A DNA stretch of 64,000 bases from Cherax quadricarinatus (GCF_038502225.1 NC_091303.1:25976770-26040769); one strand, 5' to 3'. Shown: positions 13,001 to 24,158, counted from the stretch's first letter. Translations and numbers: made by a program. Notes: generated by a model from the letters alone, not told the origin.

Positions 13001-13610
13001 AGCTGACAACAAAACCCCTAATGAAAATGTCACACAAACTACCTAATGTGAAGCTCTCGTAGCTGATTACTTCTCAATGTTTATCTTTCAAGGTAAACAA
13101 CTGAGAGCCTCTCCCTCATCCCCCCCCCCATAACAACCGTTTCTTCCTACCTAATTACCTTTCCCTACCCCTCCCCACAGCTTGTTTCATTCCTTCCCCT
13201 TCCACCTCATCTTCCCTTTCTCCTTCCTCCTCTTCTCCTTCCCTTTACACTTCTAATTCATCGTACATTATATTTATGTTCCCCTGAAAAACTCATCTCG
13301 TTGAAGACTCTCAAGTTTCTCCTTATGTGACAATAAAAGATAAAAGGCTTTCAGACCAGCGTACACACTCGTACACAAACGTACACACTCGTACATACAC
13401 TCATGGGAACGAATGCACATGTATGAAAGCACCCGCACATACACGCCTATCTTGGAGAATGAGCCACTAGCACGGAGCTCACACTTGATGAAGCACGCAC
13501 CTGTGTCTCTACTGAAGTTCCAATGACTGACAACCAGACTCGAACTAAGGGAGATGGACCACGAGGAGACAAACAACTCAACGTAACAACACTACAGGAT
13601 GGACTGGGAA
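13001..13610. other. low-complexity pyrimidine stretch, no gene seen
   Basis: 13100-13260 is C/T-rich with a poly-C run near 13121. Repeats of CGTACACACT type occur at 13360-13400. The reverse frame at 13274-13576 has no family match I recognise. Confidence 0.5.
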
Positions 13611-13613
13611 GCA

Positions 13614-13930
13614 AGGATATGAGCACAACATACAAAATACTCAAGGAATTAGATAAAGGTTTATATGGTCAAGGAGATGAGAGGAGCAGGAACCAGAAGA
13701 CATAGATGACAGCAGCGGCGGATCTACTACGAAACTAATGAAGCTAAAGTTTCAGGGCCCATAATCCCAGAGGGGCCCCAGCAGGCACTTTAGTCTACAT
13801 TGCTTAAAAATTTTGGGTCTACTGTATAAGAAGGTGTTGTGAAGCGGCCCCCATAACAGTTTAAGCTTCAGGGCCCTAAAAATGTAGATCCGCCACTGGA
13901 TGGCAGTTCAAGACGTAGTTGAGCTATGAA
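13614..13930 (+). pseudogene. CR1-like RT C-terminal remnant, split by a MITE
   Basis: 13616-13660 reads GDMSTTYKILKELDKG, matching RGDMIIAYKIFKEL at 1227. The homology continues across the MITE: bases after 13898 (GATGGCAGTTCAAGACGTAG) match 1341-1360, where no MITE is present. The paralogue therefore shows the empty site. This is dead sequence, just upstream of satellite array B. Confidence 0.6.
13713..13898. mobile_element. hAT-type MITE, 186 bp
   Basis: Terminal inverted repeats CAGCGGCGGATCTAC (13713-13727) and GTAGATCCGCCACTG (13884-13898) differ at one of 15 positions. Flanking 8-bp duplications are GATGACAG (13705-13712) and GATGGCAG (13899-13906), 7 of 8 matching. An 8-bp duplication is the hAT superfamily hallmark. 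The interior (GGGCCC-rich) codes for nothing, so it would depend on a hAT transposase elsewhere. Confidence 0.85.
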
Positions 13931-14144
13931 GAATTCACTCTCAAGATGGTGGACAGTACTAACTACATATGTAAGTTAGGCTTAGAACCCCACAACAAAA
14001 CATACTAACTTGAGCTTCATAGCTCCCAGCTCACCAGTGCCTGTGTTTTTCACACTGTTTGAATCTGGTACTCACAGATGACAGTTACACAGTGGTAACA
14101 AAATCTAGCTGCGTCTCCCCGATTGGTCACATGCAGTGTTTAAA
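13931..14144. other. no recognisable feature
   Basis: Unique-looking spacer between the CR1 remnant and satellite array B. Confidence 0.5.
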
Positions 14145-17100
14145 TGTGTCAGTCTGAGCTGGGAGACTTCAGTAGTGTCAGTCTGAGCTGGGAGACTTCA
14201 GTAGTGTCAGCCTGAGTTGTGAGACTTCAGTAGTGTCAGCCTGAGTTGTGAGACTTCAGTAGTGTCAGCCTGAGCTGGGAGACTTCAGTAGTGTCAGTCT
14301 GAGTTGTGAGACTTCAGTAGTGTCAGCCTGAGCTGGGAGACTTCAGTAGTGTCAGTCTGAGTTGGGAGACTTCAGTAGTGTCAGTCTGAGTTGTGAGACT
14401 TCAGTAGTGTCAGTCTGAGCTGGGAGACTTCAGTAGTGTCAGTCTGAGCTGGGAGACTTCAGTAGTGTCAGTCTGAGCTGGGAGACTTCAGTAGTGTCAG
14501 TCTGAGCTGGGAGACTTCAGTAGTGTCAGCCTGAGCTGGGAGACTTCAGTAGTGTCAGTCTGAGTTGTGAGACTTCAGCAGTGTCAGTCTGAGCTGGGAG
14601 ACTTCAGTAGTGTCAGTCTGAGCTGGGAAACTTCAGTAGTGTCAGTCTGAGCTGGGAAACTTCAGTAGTGTCAGTCTGAGCTGGGAGACTTCAGTAGTGC
14701 GAGTCTGAGCTGGGAGACTTCAGTAGTGTCAGCCTGAGCTGGGAGACTTCAGTAGTGTCAGCCTGAGCTGGGAGACTTCAGTAATGTCAGTCTGAGCTGG
14801 GAGACTTCAGTAGTGTCAGCCTGAGCTGGGAGACTTCAGTAGTGTCAGCCTGAGCTGGGAGACTTCAGTAGTGTCAGCCTGAGCTGGGAGACTTCAGTAG
14901 TGTCAGCCTGAGCTGGGAGACTTCAGTAGTGTCAGCCTGAGCTGGTAGACTTCAGTAGTGTCAGTCTGAGCTGGGAGACTTCAGTAGTGTCAGCCTGAGC
15001 TGGGAGACTTCAGTAGTGTCAGCCTGAGCTGGGAGACTTCAGTAGTGTCAGTCTGAGCTGGTAGACTTCAGTAGTGTCAGTCTGAGCTGGTAGACTTCAG
15101 TAGTGTCAGTCTGAGCTGGTAGACTTCAGTAGTGTCAGTCTGAGCTGGGAGACTTCAGTAGTGTCAGCCTGAGCTGGGAGACTTCAGTAGTGTCAGCCTG
15201 AGCTGGGAGACTTCAGTAATGTCAGTCTGAGCTGGGAGACTTCAGTAGTGTCAGCCTGAGCTGGGAGACTTCAGTAGTGTCAGCCTGAGCTGGGAGACTT
15301 CAGTAGTGTCAGCCTGAGCTGGGAGACTTCAGTAGTGTCAGCCTGAGCTGGGAGACTTCAGTAGTGTCAGCCTGAGCTGGGAGACTTCAGTAGTGTCAGC
15401 CTGAGCTGGGAGACTTCAGTAGTGTCAGCCTGAGCTGGGAGACTTCAGTAGTGTCAGCCTGAGCTGGGAGACTTCAGTAGTGTCAGCCTGAGCTGGGAGA
15501 CTTCAGTAGTGTCAGCCTGAGCTGGGAGACTTCAGTAGTGTCAGCCTGAGCTGGGAGACTTCAGTAGTGTCAGTCTGAGCTGGGAGACTTCAGTAGTGTC
15601 AGTCTGAGCTGGGAGACTTCAGTAGTGTCAGTCTGAGCTGGGAGACTTCAGTAGTGTCAGCCTGAGCTGGGAGACTTCAGTAGTGTCAGTCTGAGCTGGT
15701 AAACTTCAGTAGTGTCAGTCTGAGCTGGGAGACTTCAGTAGTGTCAGCCTGAGCTGGGAGACTTCAGTAGTGTCAGTCTGAGTTGTGAGACTTCAGCAGT
15801 GTCAGTCTGAGCTGGGAGACTTCAGTAGTGTCAGTCTGAGCTGGGAAACTTCAGTAGTGTCAGTCTGAGCTGGGAAACTTCAGTAGTGTCAGTCTGAGCT
15901 GGGAGACTTCAGTAGTGCGAGTCTGAGCTGGGAGACTTCAGTAGTGTCAGCCTAAGCTGGGAGACTTCAGTAGTGTCAGCCTGAGCTGGGAGACTTCAGT
16001 AGTGTCAGCCTGAGCTGGGAGACTTCAGTAGTGTCAGCCTGAGCTGGGAGACTTCAGTAGTGTCAGCCTGAGCTGGGAGACTTCAGTAGTGTCAGCCTGA
16101 GCTGGGAGACTTCAGTAGTGTCAGCCTGAGCTGGGAGACTTCAGTAGTGTCAGCCTGAGCTGGGAGACTTCAGTAGTGTCAGCCTGAGCTGGGAGACTTC
16201 AGTAGTGTCAGCCTGAGCTGGGAGACTTCAGTAGTGTCAGCCTGAGCTGGGAGACTTCAGTAGTGTCAGCCTGAGCTGGGAGACTTCAGTAGTGTCAGCC
16301 TGAGCTGGGAGACTTCAGTAGTGTCAGCCTGAGCTGGGAGACTTCAGTAGTGTCAGCCTGAGCTGGGAGACTTCAGTAGTGTCAGCCTGAGCTGGGAGAC
16401 TTCAGTAGTGTCAGCCTGAGCTGGGAGACTTCAGTAATGTCAGTCTGAGCTGGGAGACTTCAGAAGTGTCAGTCTGAGCTGTGAGACTTCAGTAGTGTCA
16501 GTCTGAGCTGGGAGACTTCAGTAGTGTCAGTCTGAGCTGGGAGACTTCAGTAGTGTCAGCCTGAGCTGGGAGACTTCAGTAGTGTCAGCCTGAGCTGGGA
16601 GACTTCAGTAGTGTCAGTCTGAGCTGGTAGACTTCAGTAGTGTCAGTCTGAGCTGGGAGACTTCAGTAGTGTCAGCCTGAGCTGGGAGACTTCAGTAGTG
16701 TCAGCCTGAGCTGGGAGACTTCAGTAGTGTCAGTCTGAGCTGGTAGACTTCAGTAGTGTCAGTCTGAGCTGGTAGACTTCAGTAGTGTCAGTCTGAGCTG
16801 GTAGACTTCAGTAGTGTCAGTCTGAGCTGGGAGACTTCAGTAGTGTCAGTCTGAGCTGGGAGACTTCAGAAGTGTCAGTCTGAGCTGTGAGACTTCAGTA
16901 GTGTCAGTCTGAGCTGGGAGACTTCAGTAGTGTCAGCCTGAGCTGGGAGACTTCAGTAGTGTCAGCCTGAGCTGGGAGACTTCAGTAGTGTCAGTCTGAG
17001 CTGGTAGACTTCAGTAGTGTCAGTCTGAGCTGGGAGACTTCAGTAGTGTCAGTCTGAGCTGGGAGACTTCAGTAGTGTCAGCCTGAGCTGGGAGACTTCA

Positions 17101-17990
17101 GTAGTGTCAGTCTGAGCTGGGAGACTTCAGTAGTGTCAGTCTGAGCTGGGAGACTTCAGTAGTGTCAGTCTGAGCTGTGAGACTTCAGTAGTGTCAGTCT
17201 GGGCTGGGAGACTTCAGTAGTGTCAGTCTGGGCTGGGAGACTTCAGTAGTGTCAGTCTGAGCTGGGAGACTTCAGTAGTGTCAGTCTGAGCTGGGAGACT
17301 TCAGTAGTGTCAGTCTGAGCTGGGAGACTTCAGTAGTGTCAGTCTGGGCTGGGAGACTTCAGTAGTGTCAGTCTGAGCTGGGAGACTTCAGTAGTGTCAG
17401 TACTTCAGTAGTGTCAGCTTGAGCTGGGAGACTTCAGTAGTGTCAGTCTGAGCTGGGAGACTTCAGTAGTGTCAGTCTGAGCTGGTAGACTTCAGTAGTG
17501 TCAGCTTGAGCTGGGAGACTTCAGTAGTGTCAGTCTGAGCTGGGAGACTTCAGTAGTGTCAGTCTGAGCTGGTAGACTTCAGTAGTGTCAGCTTGAGCTG
17601 GGAGACTTCAGTAGTGTCAGTCTGAGCTGGGAGACTTCAGTAGTGTCAGTCTGAGCTGGGAGACTTCAGTAGTGTCAGTCTGAGCTGGGAGACTTCAGTA
17701 GTGTCAGCCTGAGCTGGGAGACTTCAGTAGTGTCAGCCTGAGCTGGGAGACTTCAGTAGTGTCAGCCTGAGCTGGGAGACTTCAGTAGTGTCAGCCTGAG
17801 CTGGGAGACTTCAGTAGTGTCAGCCTGAGCTGGGAGACTTCAGTAGTGTCAGCCTGAGCTGGGAGACTTCAGTAGTGTCAGCCTGAGCTGGGAGACTTCA
17901 GTAGTGTCAGCCTGAGCTGGGAGACTTCAGTAGTGTCAGCTTGAGCTGGGAGACTTCAGTAGTGTCAGCTTGAGCTGGGAGACTTCAGTA
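14145..17990. repeat. 29-bp satellite array B with higher-order repeats
   Basis: About 132 units of the same 29-bp family as 1-450. Rare variants recur at exact multiples of 29: the GTAATG variant at 14781, 15216 and 16434 (spacings 435 and 1218 bp), and the GTGCGAG variant at 14697 and 15915 (spacing 1218 bp = 42 units). A block of about 42 units was therefore duplicated in tandem. One truncated unit sits near 17401. Confidence 0.97.
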
Positions 17991-18112
17991 AGGCAACAAG
18001 GATATTGTCACATATTCCAATAAAGTTTAATCAGCTTTGGCAGCTTCAAGGCTTGACTTCCAGCTTAGCTGAAGTTACTATTACTGGGAATTACCATCTC
18101 TCAAGATTACAG
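17991..18112. other. 3' flank of array B
   Basis: GCAACAAGGATATTGTCAC and the following ~40 bp resemble the flank of array A (452-500). The rest has no recognisable feature. Confidence 0.5.
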
Positions 18113-18345
18113 ACCTGGGGAGTGACCTGGGGAGTGACCTGGAGAAAAACCTGGGAAGGGACATGAGAAGGGACCTGAAGAGTGACCTAAGGGACATAGG
18201 GAGTGACCTGGGGAAGGACCGGGGGAATGACATGGGAAAGGACCAGGGAGGGAACCAGGGAAGGGACCGGGGGCGGAACCAGGGGAAGAACCTGGGGAGG
18301 GACCAGGGAAGGGATGGACTAGGGGAGGGAGGGACCAGGGGAGGG
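18113..18345. repeat. purine-rich degenerate minisatellite
   Basis: Degenerate units of about 17-18 bp such as GACCTGGGGAGTGACC drift into GGGACCAGGGGAGGGA. Open frames on both strands are by-products of repeat composition. Confidence 0.85.
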
Positions 18346-18458
18346 AGGGACCAACAAGGGTGGTCCCACTCATCACAAAGGCCACAAATCCCAGCAGTAA
18401 ATATAACTTAGACGCTTCTCACAAATCTTCATCTCTAGCTTACAACTGCTGACACAGC

Positions 18459-18567
18459 CCGGTGGCAGCCCGGCGGCAGCCCGGCGGCAGCCCGGCGGCA
18501 GCCCGGCGGCAGCCCGGCGGCAGCCCGGCGGCAGCCCGGCGGCAGCCCGGTGGCAGCCCAGTGGCAG
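18459..18567. repeat. 11-bp GC-rich minisatellite
   Basis: About ten units of CGGCGGCAGCC with minor variants at each end. Confidence 0.95.
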
Positions 18568-18649
18568 CCAGTCATCTGCTATCGAGGATGTGGAATATAG
18601 GAAACACTTAGTGGGTAGTTTATGAGGTCAGTGTTGTGGTCTGTGAGGT

Positions 18650-19109
18650 CAATGACTGACAATCACCAGGTTACCTGGATGACTGACAATCACCAAGTTA
18701 CCTGGATGACTGACAATCACCAGGTTACCTGGGTGACTGACAATCACCAGGTTACCTGGATGACTGACAATCACCAGGTTACCTGGATGACTGACAATCA
18801 CCAAGTTACCTGGATGACTGACAATCACCAAGTTACCTGGATGACTGACAATCACCAAGTTACCTGGATGACTGACAATCACCAAGTTACCTGGATGACT
18901 GACAATCACCAGGTTACCTGGATGACTGACAATCACCAGGTTACCTGGATGACTGACAATCACCAAGTTACCTGGATGACTGACAATCACCAGGTTACCT
19001 GGATGACTGACAATCACCAGGTTACCTGGATGACTGACAATCACCAGGTTACCTGGATGACTGACAATCACCAAGTTACCTGGATGACTGACAATCACCA
19101 AGTTACCTA
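18650..19109. repeat. 27-bp minisatellite
   Basis: Seventeen units of 27 bp. Since 27 is a multiple of 3 the plus strand reads MTDNHQVTW again and again (18622-19110), and the minus strand is also open. Variation is mainly CAG/CAA (silent), plus one ATG/GTG. No promoter or leader is seen, so I treat it as a non-coding array. Confidence 0.95.
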
Positions 19110-19148
19110 GATGACTGCTGACTCTTTATATTAACAAATAAGTGTGTG

Positions 19149-19150
<2 letters not shown>

Positions 19151-19192
<42 letters not shown>
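19151..19192. repeat. (GA)n microsatellite
   Basis: About 21 GA dinucleotides preceded by a short GT tract. Confidence 0.98.
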
Positions 19193-19540
19193 ATCTATGA
19201 CAATGGGTGTTATCACCAGTACTGAGACGTGGAGCACAAACACTCCAGTTAACACAGATATCCGAGGGGTTATCCTGGGATTAATGTGATATCCCGATGT
19301 TTATGAAGTGATTCAGAGCACGACCTAGCTCACTAAACACTAACATTCCTATTTTTAACAAGGAATCACCTCCAGCTGTGTTAAATAATTAAACACTGAC
19401 CCTTCGCACCAAACACGGGGATGTTTTTATTTTAAATCATATAACTTGATTGTTGTATAACCCATACGAGTTTGTTTCGTGTGAATGTGATAACTTTACC
19501 AATATAATAATAACAGCTCTCCTCCAGTGAGGCTGGTTCA
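19193..19540. other. no recognisable feature
   Basis: AT-rich unique-looking sequence. Confidence 0.5.
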
Positions 19541-19544
19541 GTCA

Positions 19545-19720
19545 TGTTAATGATATATTAACACTTGTGTTACCGATATCAACACTGGTGTTAACGATGC
19601 GTATTAGCACCGGTGTTAACGCTATATTAATTAACGAAGGTGCTAAAGCTAAACTAACACACCAGTATTAACGCTATATTAACACCGGTGTTAATATATT
19701 AACACTGACGTTAATGATAG
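19545..19720. repeat. degenerate palindromic repeat cluster
   Basis: Five to six spaced copies of an AACACYGGTGTTAA-type dyad (AACACTGGTGTTAA near 19580, CACCGGTGTTAA near 19610, AACACCGGTGTTAA near 19682) with TATATTAA spacers of roughly 30-bp periodicity. Function unknown. Confidence 0.6.
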
Positions 19721-20025
19721 TCCTATCTGCGGTCACTTGTCCGACAACGTCGCAACAACAGTCAGGAAACGGCCGGATACGTTCGGCCGGATGCGTTTGC
19801 GATTTAGGACGTTGTATCCGGCAACTGATTTATCAAGCACCGGCACTGAATATGTCGGCATAACAAGAGGAGGATTATTCATGGTTTGCTCACCTAGTTG
19901 TGGTTGCGGGGTTCGAATCACAGCTCCTGGCACTGCCTAAGTCCTGTCGACCTGCTGTAAAGCCGGTCCTGGCGGCCAGGGTCCAAAACCACTTGCCATT
20001 TTAAGTTAATCTGATGCTTGCCACC
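19721..20025. other. no recognisable feature
   Basis: GC-richer unique sequence with CCGGCC words. The short frames on both strands show no family match. Confidence 0.4.
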
Positions 20026-20029
20026 ACCA

Positions 20030-20165
20030 TCACCCCAAGACTGAGGAAGTAATGTACTCACCACCCTGAGACTGAGGAAGTAATGTACTCACCACCCTGA
20101 GACTGAGGAAGTAGTGTACTCATCACCCTGAGACTGAGGAAGTAGTGTACTTACCACCCTGAGTG
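20030..20165. repeat. 31-bp minisatellite
   Basis: Four units of 31 bp containing CCTGAGACTGAGGAAGTA. Confidence 0.93.
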
Positions 20166-20880
20166 TAGGTAAATGGTTCAGAGTGTAAGTAATGTCCCTA
20201 CCATAATGACCGTCAACACTGCACAACAGTGTAAGAGAGCACAAGTCATTTAAAGTGTCACCAATGTTACTATCTCTCCTTTTGAAAATTCTCATTATCC
20301 ACCCTATCAGTTTTCTGGTTGTCGTGACATTTGCCTTATTAATTTATCTGAAAGAAAGGCGAGTTGATATTACTGCACCCAGGTTCATCACGTCTTCCTT
20401 TCGTTCTATTTCATGATCCTCTTGAGTGCTGTATGCAGTGTCATTTTTTAATTCTTCATGTTTTTCATATGTAAGCAGTTGAAACTCGTCACTACTGAGC
20501 ATCAAGTTATTCTTCATTGCCCATCGGAAGACTTTGCTATTATCTTCTTGTAATTTTTCAACGCCTTTTACCGAGGTGATTTTCATGCTGATTTTCAGAT
20601 CATCCGCAAATGATGATAAAAACTGTGGAGTGTGTTTTTATCTATGCTATAAGTGGGAGAGAACATTGGCTCCAGGAGTGCGCCTTGCGGTACTCAGCTG
20701 CTTTACTTACCTAATGTTGGATATTGTTTTTACTACTACTTTGTGTGTTCTATCTCTCACAGTCTCATATATATTTGCCTACTTTCACATTTATACTTAT
20801 CGCCTTCATTTTTTTGTGCGCAGTCACTCCATGATAGCGTTTGTCAGATGCCTTGGTGAAATCCGCATATACCAACACCT
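20166..20880 (-). pseudogene. decayed Jockey/CR1-group RT
   Basis: Reverse-strand order follows the element at 40256-42024. First comes VLVYADFTKASDKRYHGVTA near 20875-20815 (compare VIYTDFAKAFDKCDHGVIA). Then come FRWAMKNNLMLSSDEFQLLT and EIERKEDVMNLGAVI at 20530-20370, and RKLIGWIMRIFKRRD near 20310-20265. Many stops and indels separate these pieces and the FADD box is not preserved. The 31-bp and 30-bp minisatellites sit at its two edges. Confidence 0.75.
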
Positions 20881-20965
20881 CCAGTTATCAACTTACCTCA
20901 CACAACACCTCCAGTTATAAACTTACCTCACACAACACCTCCAGTTATCAACTTACCTGAGACGC
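20872..20965. repeat. 30-bp minisatellite, three units
   Basis: Three copies of a 30-bp unit with CACCTCCAGTTATCAACTTA, lying where the upstream part of the RT remnant should be. Confidence 0.9.
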
Positions 20966-21091
20966 CTCACGTGCTTCACTCAAGCTGTCGTATCTTCCCC
21001 AAAACTCACTCACCTAGGAAGAAGAAAACAGACAATTAGAGGCACGTTAAAACAAACGAAACAGATAGTTGGGATTCACCTGCTATTAGTA

Positions 21092-21826
21092 ATGTTCACC
21101 TTGCACAAGCTTCACCTGCCATCACCAAGGTTCACCTTGCACAAGCTTCACCTGCCATCACCAAGGTTCACCTTGCACAAGCTTCACCTGCCATCACCAA
21201 GGTTCACCTTGCATAAGCTTCACCTGCCATCACCAAGGTTCACCTTGCATAAGCTTCACCTGCCATCACCAAGGTTCACCTTGCACAAGCTTCACCTGCC
21301 ATCACCAAGGTTCACCTTGCACAAGCTTCACCTGCCATCACCAAGGTTCACCTTGCATAAGCTTCACCTGCCATCACCAAGGTTCACCTTGCATAAGCTT
21401 CACCTGCCATCACCAAGGTTCACCTTGCATAAGCTTCACCTGCCATCACCAAGGTTCACCTTGCATAAGCTTCACCTGCCATCACCAAGGTTCACCTTGC
21501 ATAAGCTTCACCTGCCATCACCAAGGTTCACCTTGCACAAGCTTCATCTGCCATCACCAAGGTTCACCTTGCACAAGCTTCATCTGCCATCACCAAGGTT
21601 CACCTTGCACAAGCTTCATCTGCCATCACCAAGGTTCACCTTGCACAAGCTTCATCTGCCATCACCAAGGTTCACCTTGCACAAGCTTCACCTGCCATCA
21701 CCAAGGTTCACCTTGCACAAGCTTCATCTGCCATCACCAAGGTTCACCTTGCACAAGCTTCACCTGCCATCACCAAGGTTCACCTTGCATAAGCTTCACC
21801 TGCCATCACCAAAGTTCACTTTGATT
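21092..21826. repeat. 36-bp minisatellite
   Basis: About 20 units of 36 bp beginning TTCACCTTGCACAAGCTTCA. In the plus frame from ATG 21092 every unit reads FTLHKLHLPSPR. The only internal variants I see, CAC/CAT at two positions, both keep histidine. The frame continues to 21916, ending in unrelated residues. Confidence 0.96.
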
Positions 21827-22305
21827 ATCTTCTTTCAAAATGGCATCAACAAATATTGTGCTAATCCGCAGCTACAAAACACAGCGAAAAAAACAACAAC
21901 TACGAGATCAAAATGAAGTTCGACTGCAGAAATTATGGAGAGAAAACAAAGCAGAACCTTGAACTAAAGGTTGAAAAATTTTTACACACTTTCAACAACT
22001 TCACGAGCTGCGCCTCCAAGCGTCCCTCAGACATTTTTATATTAACATATGTAGTAGCCAATAAGGTCTACTGAACTTTTCACTTGAACTTTTCACTATA
22101 CAAACACTGGGATAAATCATACCTGTGACAGGTTTCAAAAGTTGTAATATTTGAACATTGGATCTAAGGTCAAACTTCCTTGTTGATAACTTGGTCAACC
22201 AAGCAGGCTATTTCCGCTAGCGGCCCGCAAGACTACACAGTCATTGCAAAGAGCATTTGCAGCAACAGTGATCTACTGTTTTCTCGAAAATTTCTTTTTC
22301 TTCCT
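21827..22305. other. no recognisable gene
   Basis: Near 22190-22240 the text TTGGTCAACCAAGCAGGCTA and CTAGCGGCCCGCAAGAC recalls the 3' ends of local non-LTR elements, but it is too short to classify. Confidence 0.35.
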
Positions 22306-22400
22306 TTCGACGGATAAGAAAATAATAAAGATAACTGGGGAGAGTACTGTACGTTGAGGAACGGAGCTCACCGTGGCAGCCTCTGATTTGGACTAGATTT
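22306..22400 (-). pseudogene. short Jockey/CR1-group RT scrap
   Basis: GGGGAGAGTACTGTACGTTG and GAACGGAGCTCACCGTGGC align with 41276-41320 (GGGAGCGAGTACTGTGCCTT and onwards), the PQGT region of the minus-strand element. Only nucleotide similarity remains. Confidence 0.5.
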
Positions 22401-22429
22401 ATTAAAAAAATAAAAAATTCCCATTTTCA

Positions 22430-23112
22430 AGTTATTCTTCTCACTATTTCCTCCACACCTCCCCCATTCCCCTTTCTCCTTTCAATACTTTCTACCCCGA
22501 TACCTGTGTTTCTATTCTCTTCCCACACTACTACACTTTCTTTCCACCTCCTTGCCTTCTTCCTTCCCTCTTTACCTTTCCTCCCTTTCTCCTGTGTTCT
22601 CTCTTGCGTTCCCTGCGCTCCCTCGGAGTCCCTCCTGCTACTGGCTGTGGCTGTGTTCATATATCTGGTGGTGGGACCCAAACTTCCTACTCCAGCTAAT
22701 AATATTCCTTTTACTGTGTGTTGTGGCTTCTGTCTTACTCTGCTTCCTTGCATCATATGGCCGTAATTCCTGCTTTTGCTGCTGATGCTGCTGCTTCCAA
22801 TGCTGTTGCTTTGCTGTGAGCTGTTGCTGCCTCTAATGCTTGTGTTGACAGCAGTGCTGCTTCCATTGTTGATAGTACAGCTGCTGATTCGTTGTTGCTA
22901 ATAATGCTGCTGTTTCTGCTGCTGCTCCTACCACTGGTGTTACTGTTGCTGTTGTTAATACTACGCTGTTGCTGGTTTGTGGTTCAACTGTTGTTGGTTA
23001 GTGGAGCTAGTGAAGCTGGTGCTATACTGCTTCTTGTCGTGTTGGTGCTACGTCTACCGAATGTGCTGCTGCTACTGCTACTAGTTACTGCTGCTGATCC
23101 AAACTACGACTG
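22430..23112. repeat. pyrimidine-rich then imperfect (GYT)n sequence
   Basis: 22436-22640 is C/T-rich. 22760-23110 is an imperfect GCT/GTT trinucleotide stretch, so frames such as the Leu-rich one at 22892 are composition artefacts. The complementary CAG/CAA type occurs at 42275-43800. Confidence 0.75.
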
Positions 23113-23369
23113 CTACCTCTCTTAACTACTGTTTCTACTATTCAGTGATTCAATATTTCTGATTCAGACTACTGTTAATATTCCAAAATGTATTTCCTCC
23201 AGCCTGTGCCTTTTTCACATGAACATTTTATGTTACAATGGTGTTCAGAATTGCATTTCAAAAGCTAAAATATCAGTATCAATTGTACACAATAGTACAA
23301 AATAGAAGAGAAATAGAAGAGAACACTGAAATTACTGGGAAGCCTTCAAAGTCCTGAACATGTTCTCGC

Positions 23370-23760
23370 TGAAGCGGAGAAAACACACATGATGATAAAT
23401 ACGTGGAAAACACTAGAGGGCCTCGTCTCATATCTACACACTGCCATAACAACACACTGGAGGGATATGAAAGTATAGAATAAACCCAGTGAAAAGCAAA
23501 GGCACCGTAGCCATCATAAGGGAATACTGTATCAACATCGGTGGTCCCAGACTATTCAACGTCTTACCAGAAGACATCAGAAATACGGCTGAGACAAGTG
23601 TAAAAGTCTTCAAGAGGAAACTAGACATCTCCACTAAGTACCAGGTCAACCAGACCGTGATTGGATATGTGGACCAGAGGGCCGCCAGCAGCAACAGCCT
23701 GGTTGACCAGGCGAGTTTGACTCAGGGCCGGGCACCAGTAGAAAAACTCGCGAAACTCAA
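23370..23760 (+). pseudogene. non-LTR RT C-terminus and 3' region
   Basis: Open from about 23489: GTVAIIREYCINIGGPRLFN, VLPEDIRNTAETSVKVFKRK, then LDISTKYQVNQTV and VDQRAASSNSLVDQ. This matches the C-terminal block STLRDHTISVRGPRLFNCLP and its continuation in the elements at 40256 and 60829, in forward orientation. Upstream (23370-23480) CR1-type residues survive in broken frames. The RT core is absent. Related ends occur at 57745-57915 and, reversed, at 42405-42520. Confidence 0.7.
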
Positions 23761-23884
23761 CAAGGACTCAGACAAGCCTAGGAAACGAGGGCTGACTATG
23801 ACAATGTCAACAGTTAATAACGTGCTGACAACAATCATGAGGAGAGTCAAGAAGTCATAGGTCGATGAATACTTCAGAGAACCG

Positions 23885-24030
23885 ACAAGTTGATAAATTA
23901 GATACATGTGCAACACTTGGGTATCTTTAATGAGAAAACGTTTCGCCACACAGTGATGAAGCCACTGTGTGGGCGAAGCGTTTCCTCATTAAACATACCC
24001 AAGTGTTGCACATGTGTCTAATTTATCAAA
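23885..24030 (+). mobile_element. palindromic element with hammerhead-like core
   Basis: Left arm 23890-23947 and right arm 23971-24028 are near-perfect inverted repeats (for example ACACTTGGGTATCTTTAATG versus its complement at 23984-24008). Between them lies GTGATGA (23953-23959), a stem GCCAC/GTGGG, then CGAAGC (23974-23979). That is the layout CUGAUGA, stem II, GAAAC of a hammerhead ribozyme, with one deviation in each box. Hammerheads are known in the terminal repeats of Penelope-like elements (published work on eukaryotic PLEs); that this is such a derivative is inference. No flanking duplication is obvious. Confidence 0.65.
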
Positions 24031-24158
24031 TCATATATCGTTGAACAGCCATTTATCGTCACAACATTTGGTCCTGTTTGTGATGATGAACTCTACACAG
24101 AGCCAAATGTCTCAACGAAAAGCTTGCTCTGGAATGTTCTTCGCTGTCATCAGTAACA

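Noticed and set aside
18622..19110. 162-residue MTDNHQVTW repeat protein
   Set aside because: 27-bp minisatellite; the opposite strand is equally open and there is no flanking gene structure.
22892..23125. Leu-rich membrane protein
   Set aside because: Imperfect GYT trinucleotide stretch; Leu/Val richness follows from CTG/GTT codons.
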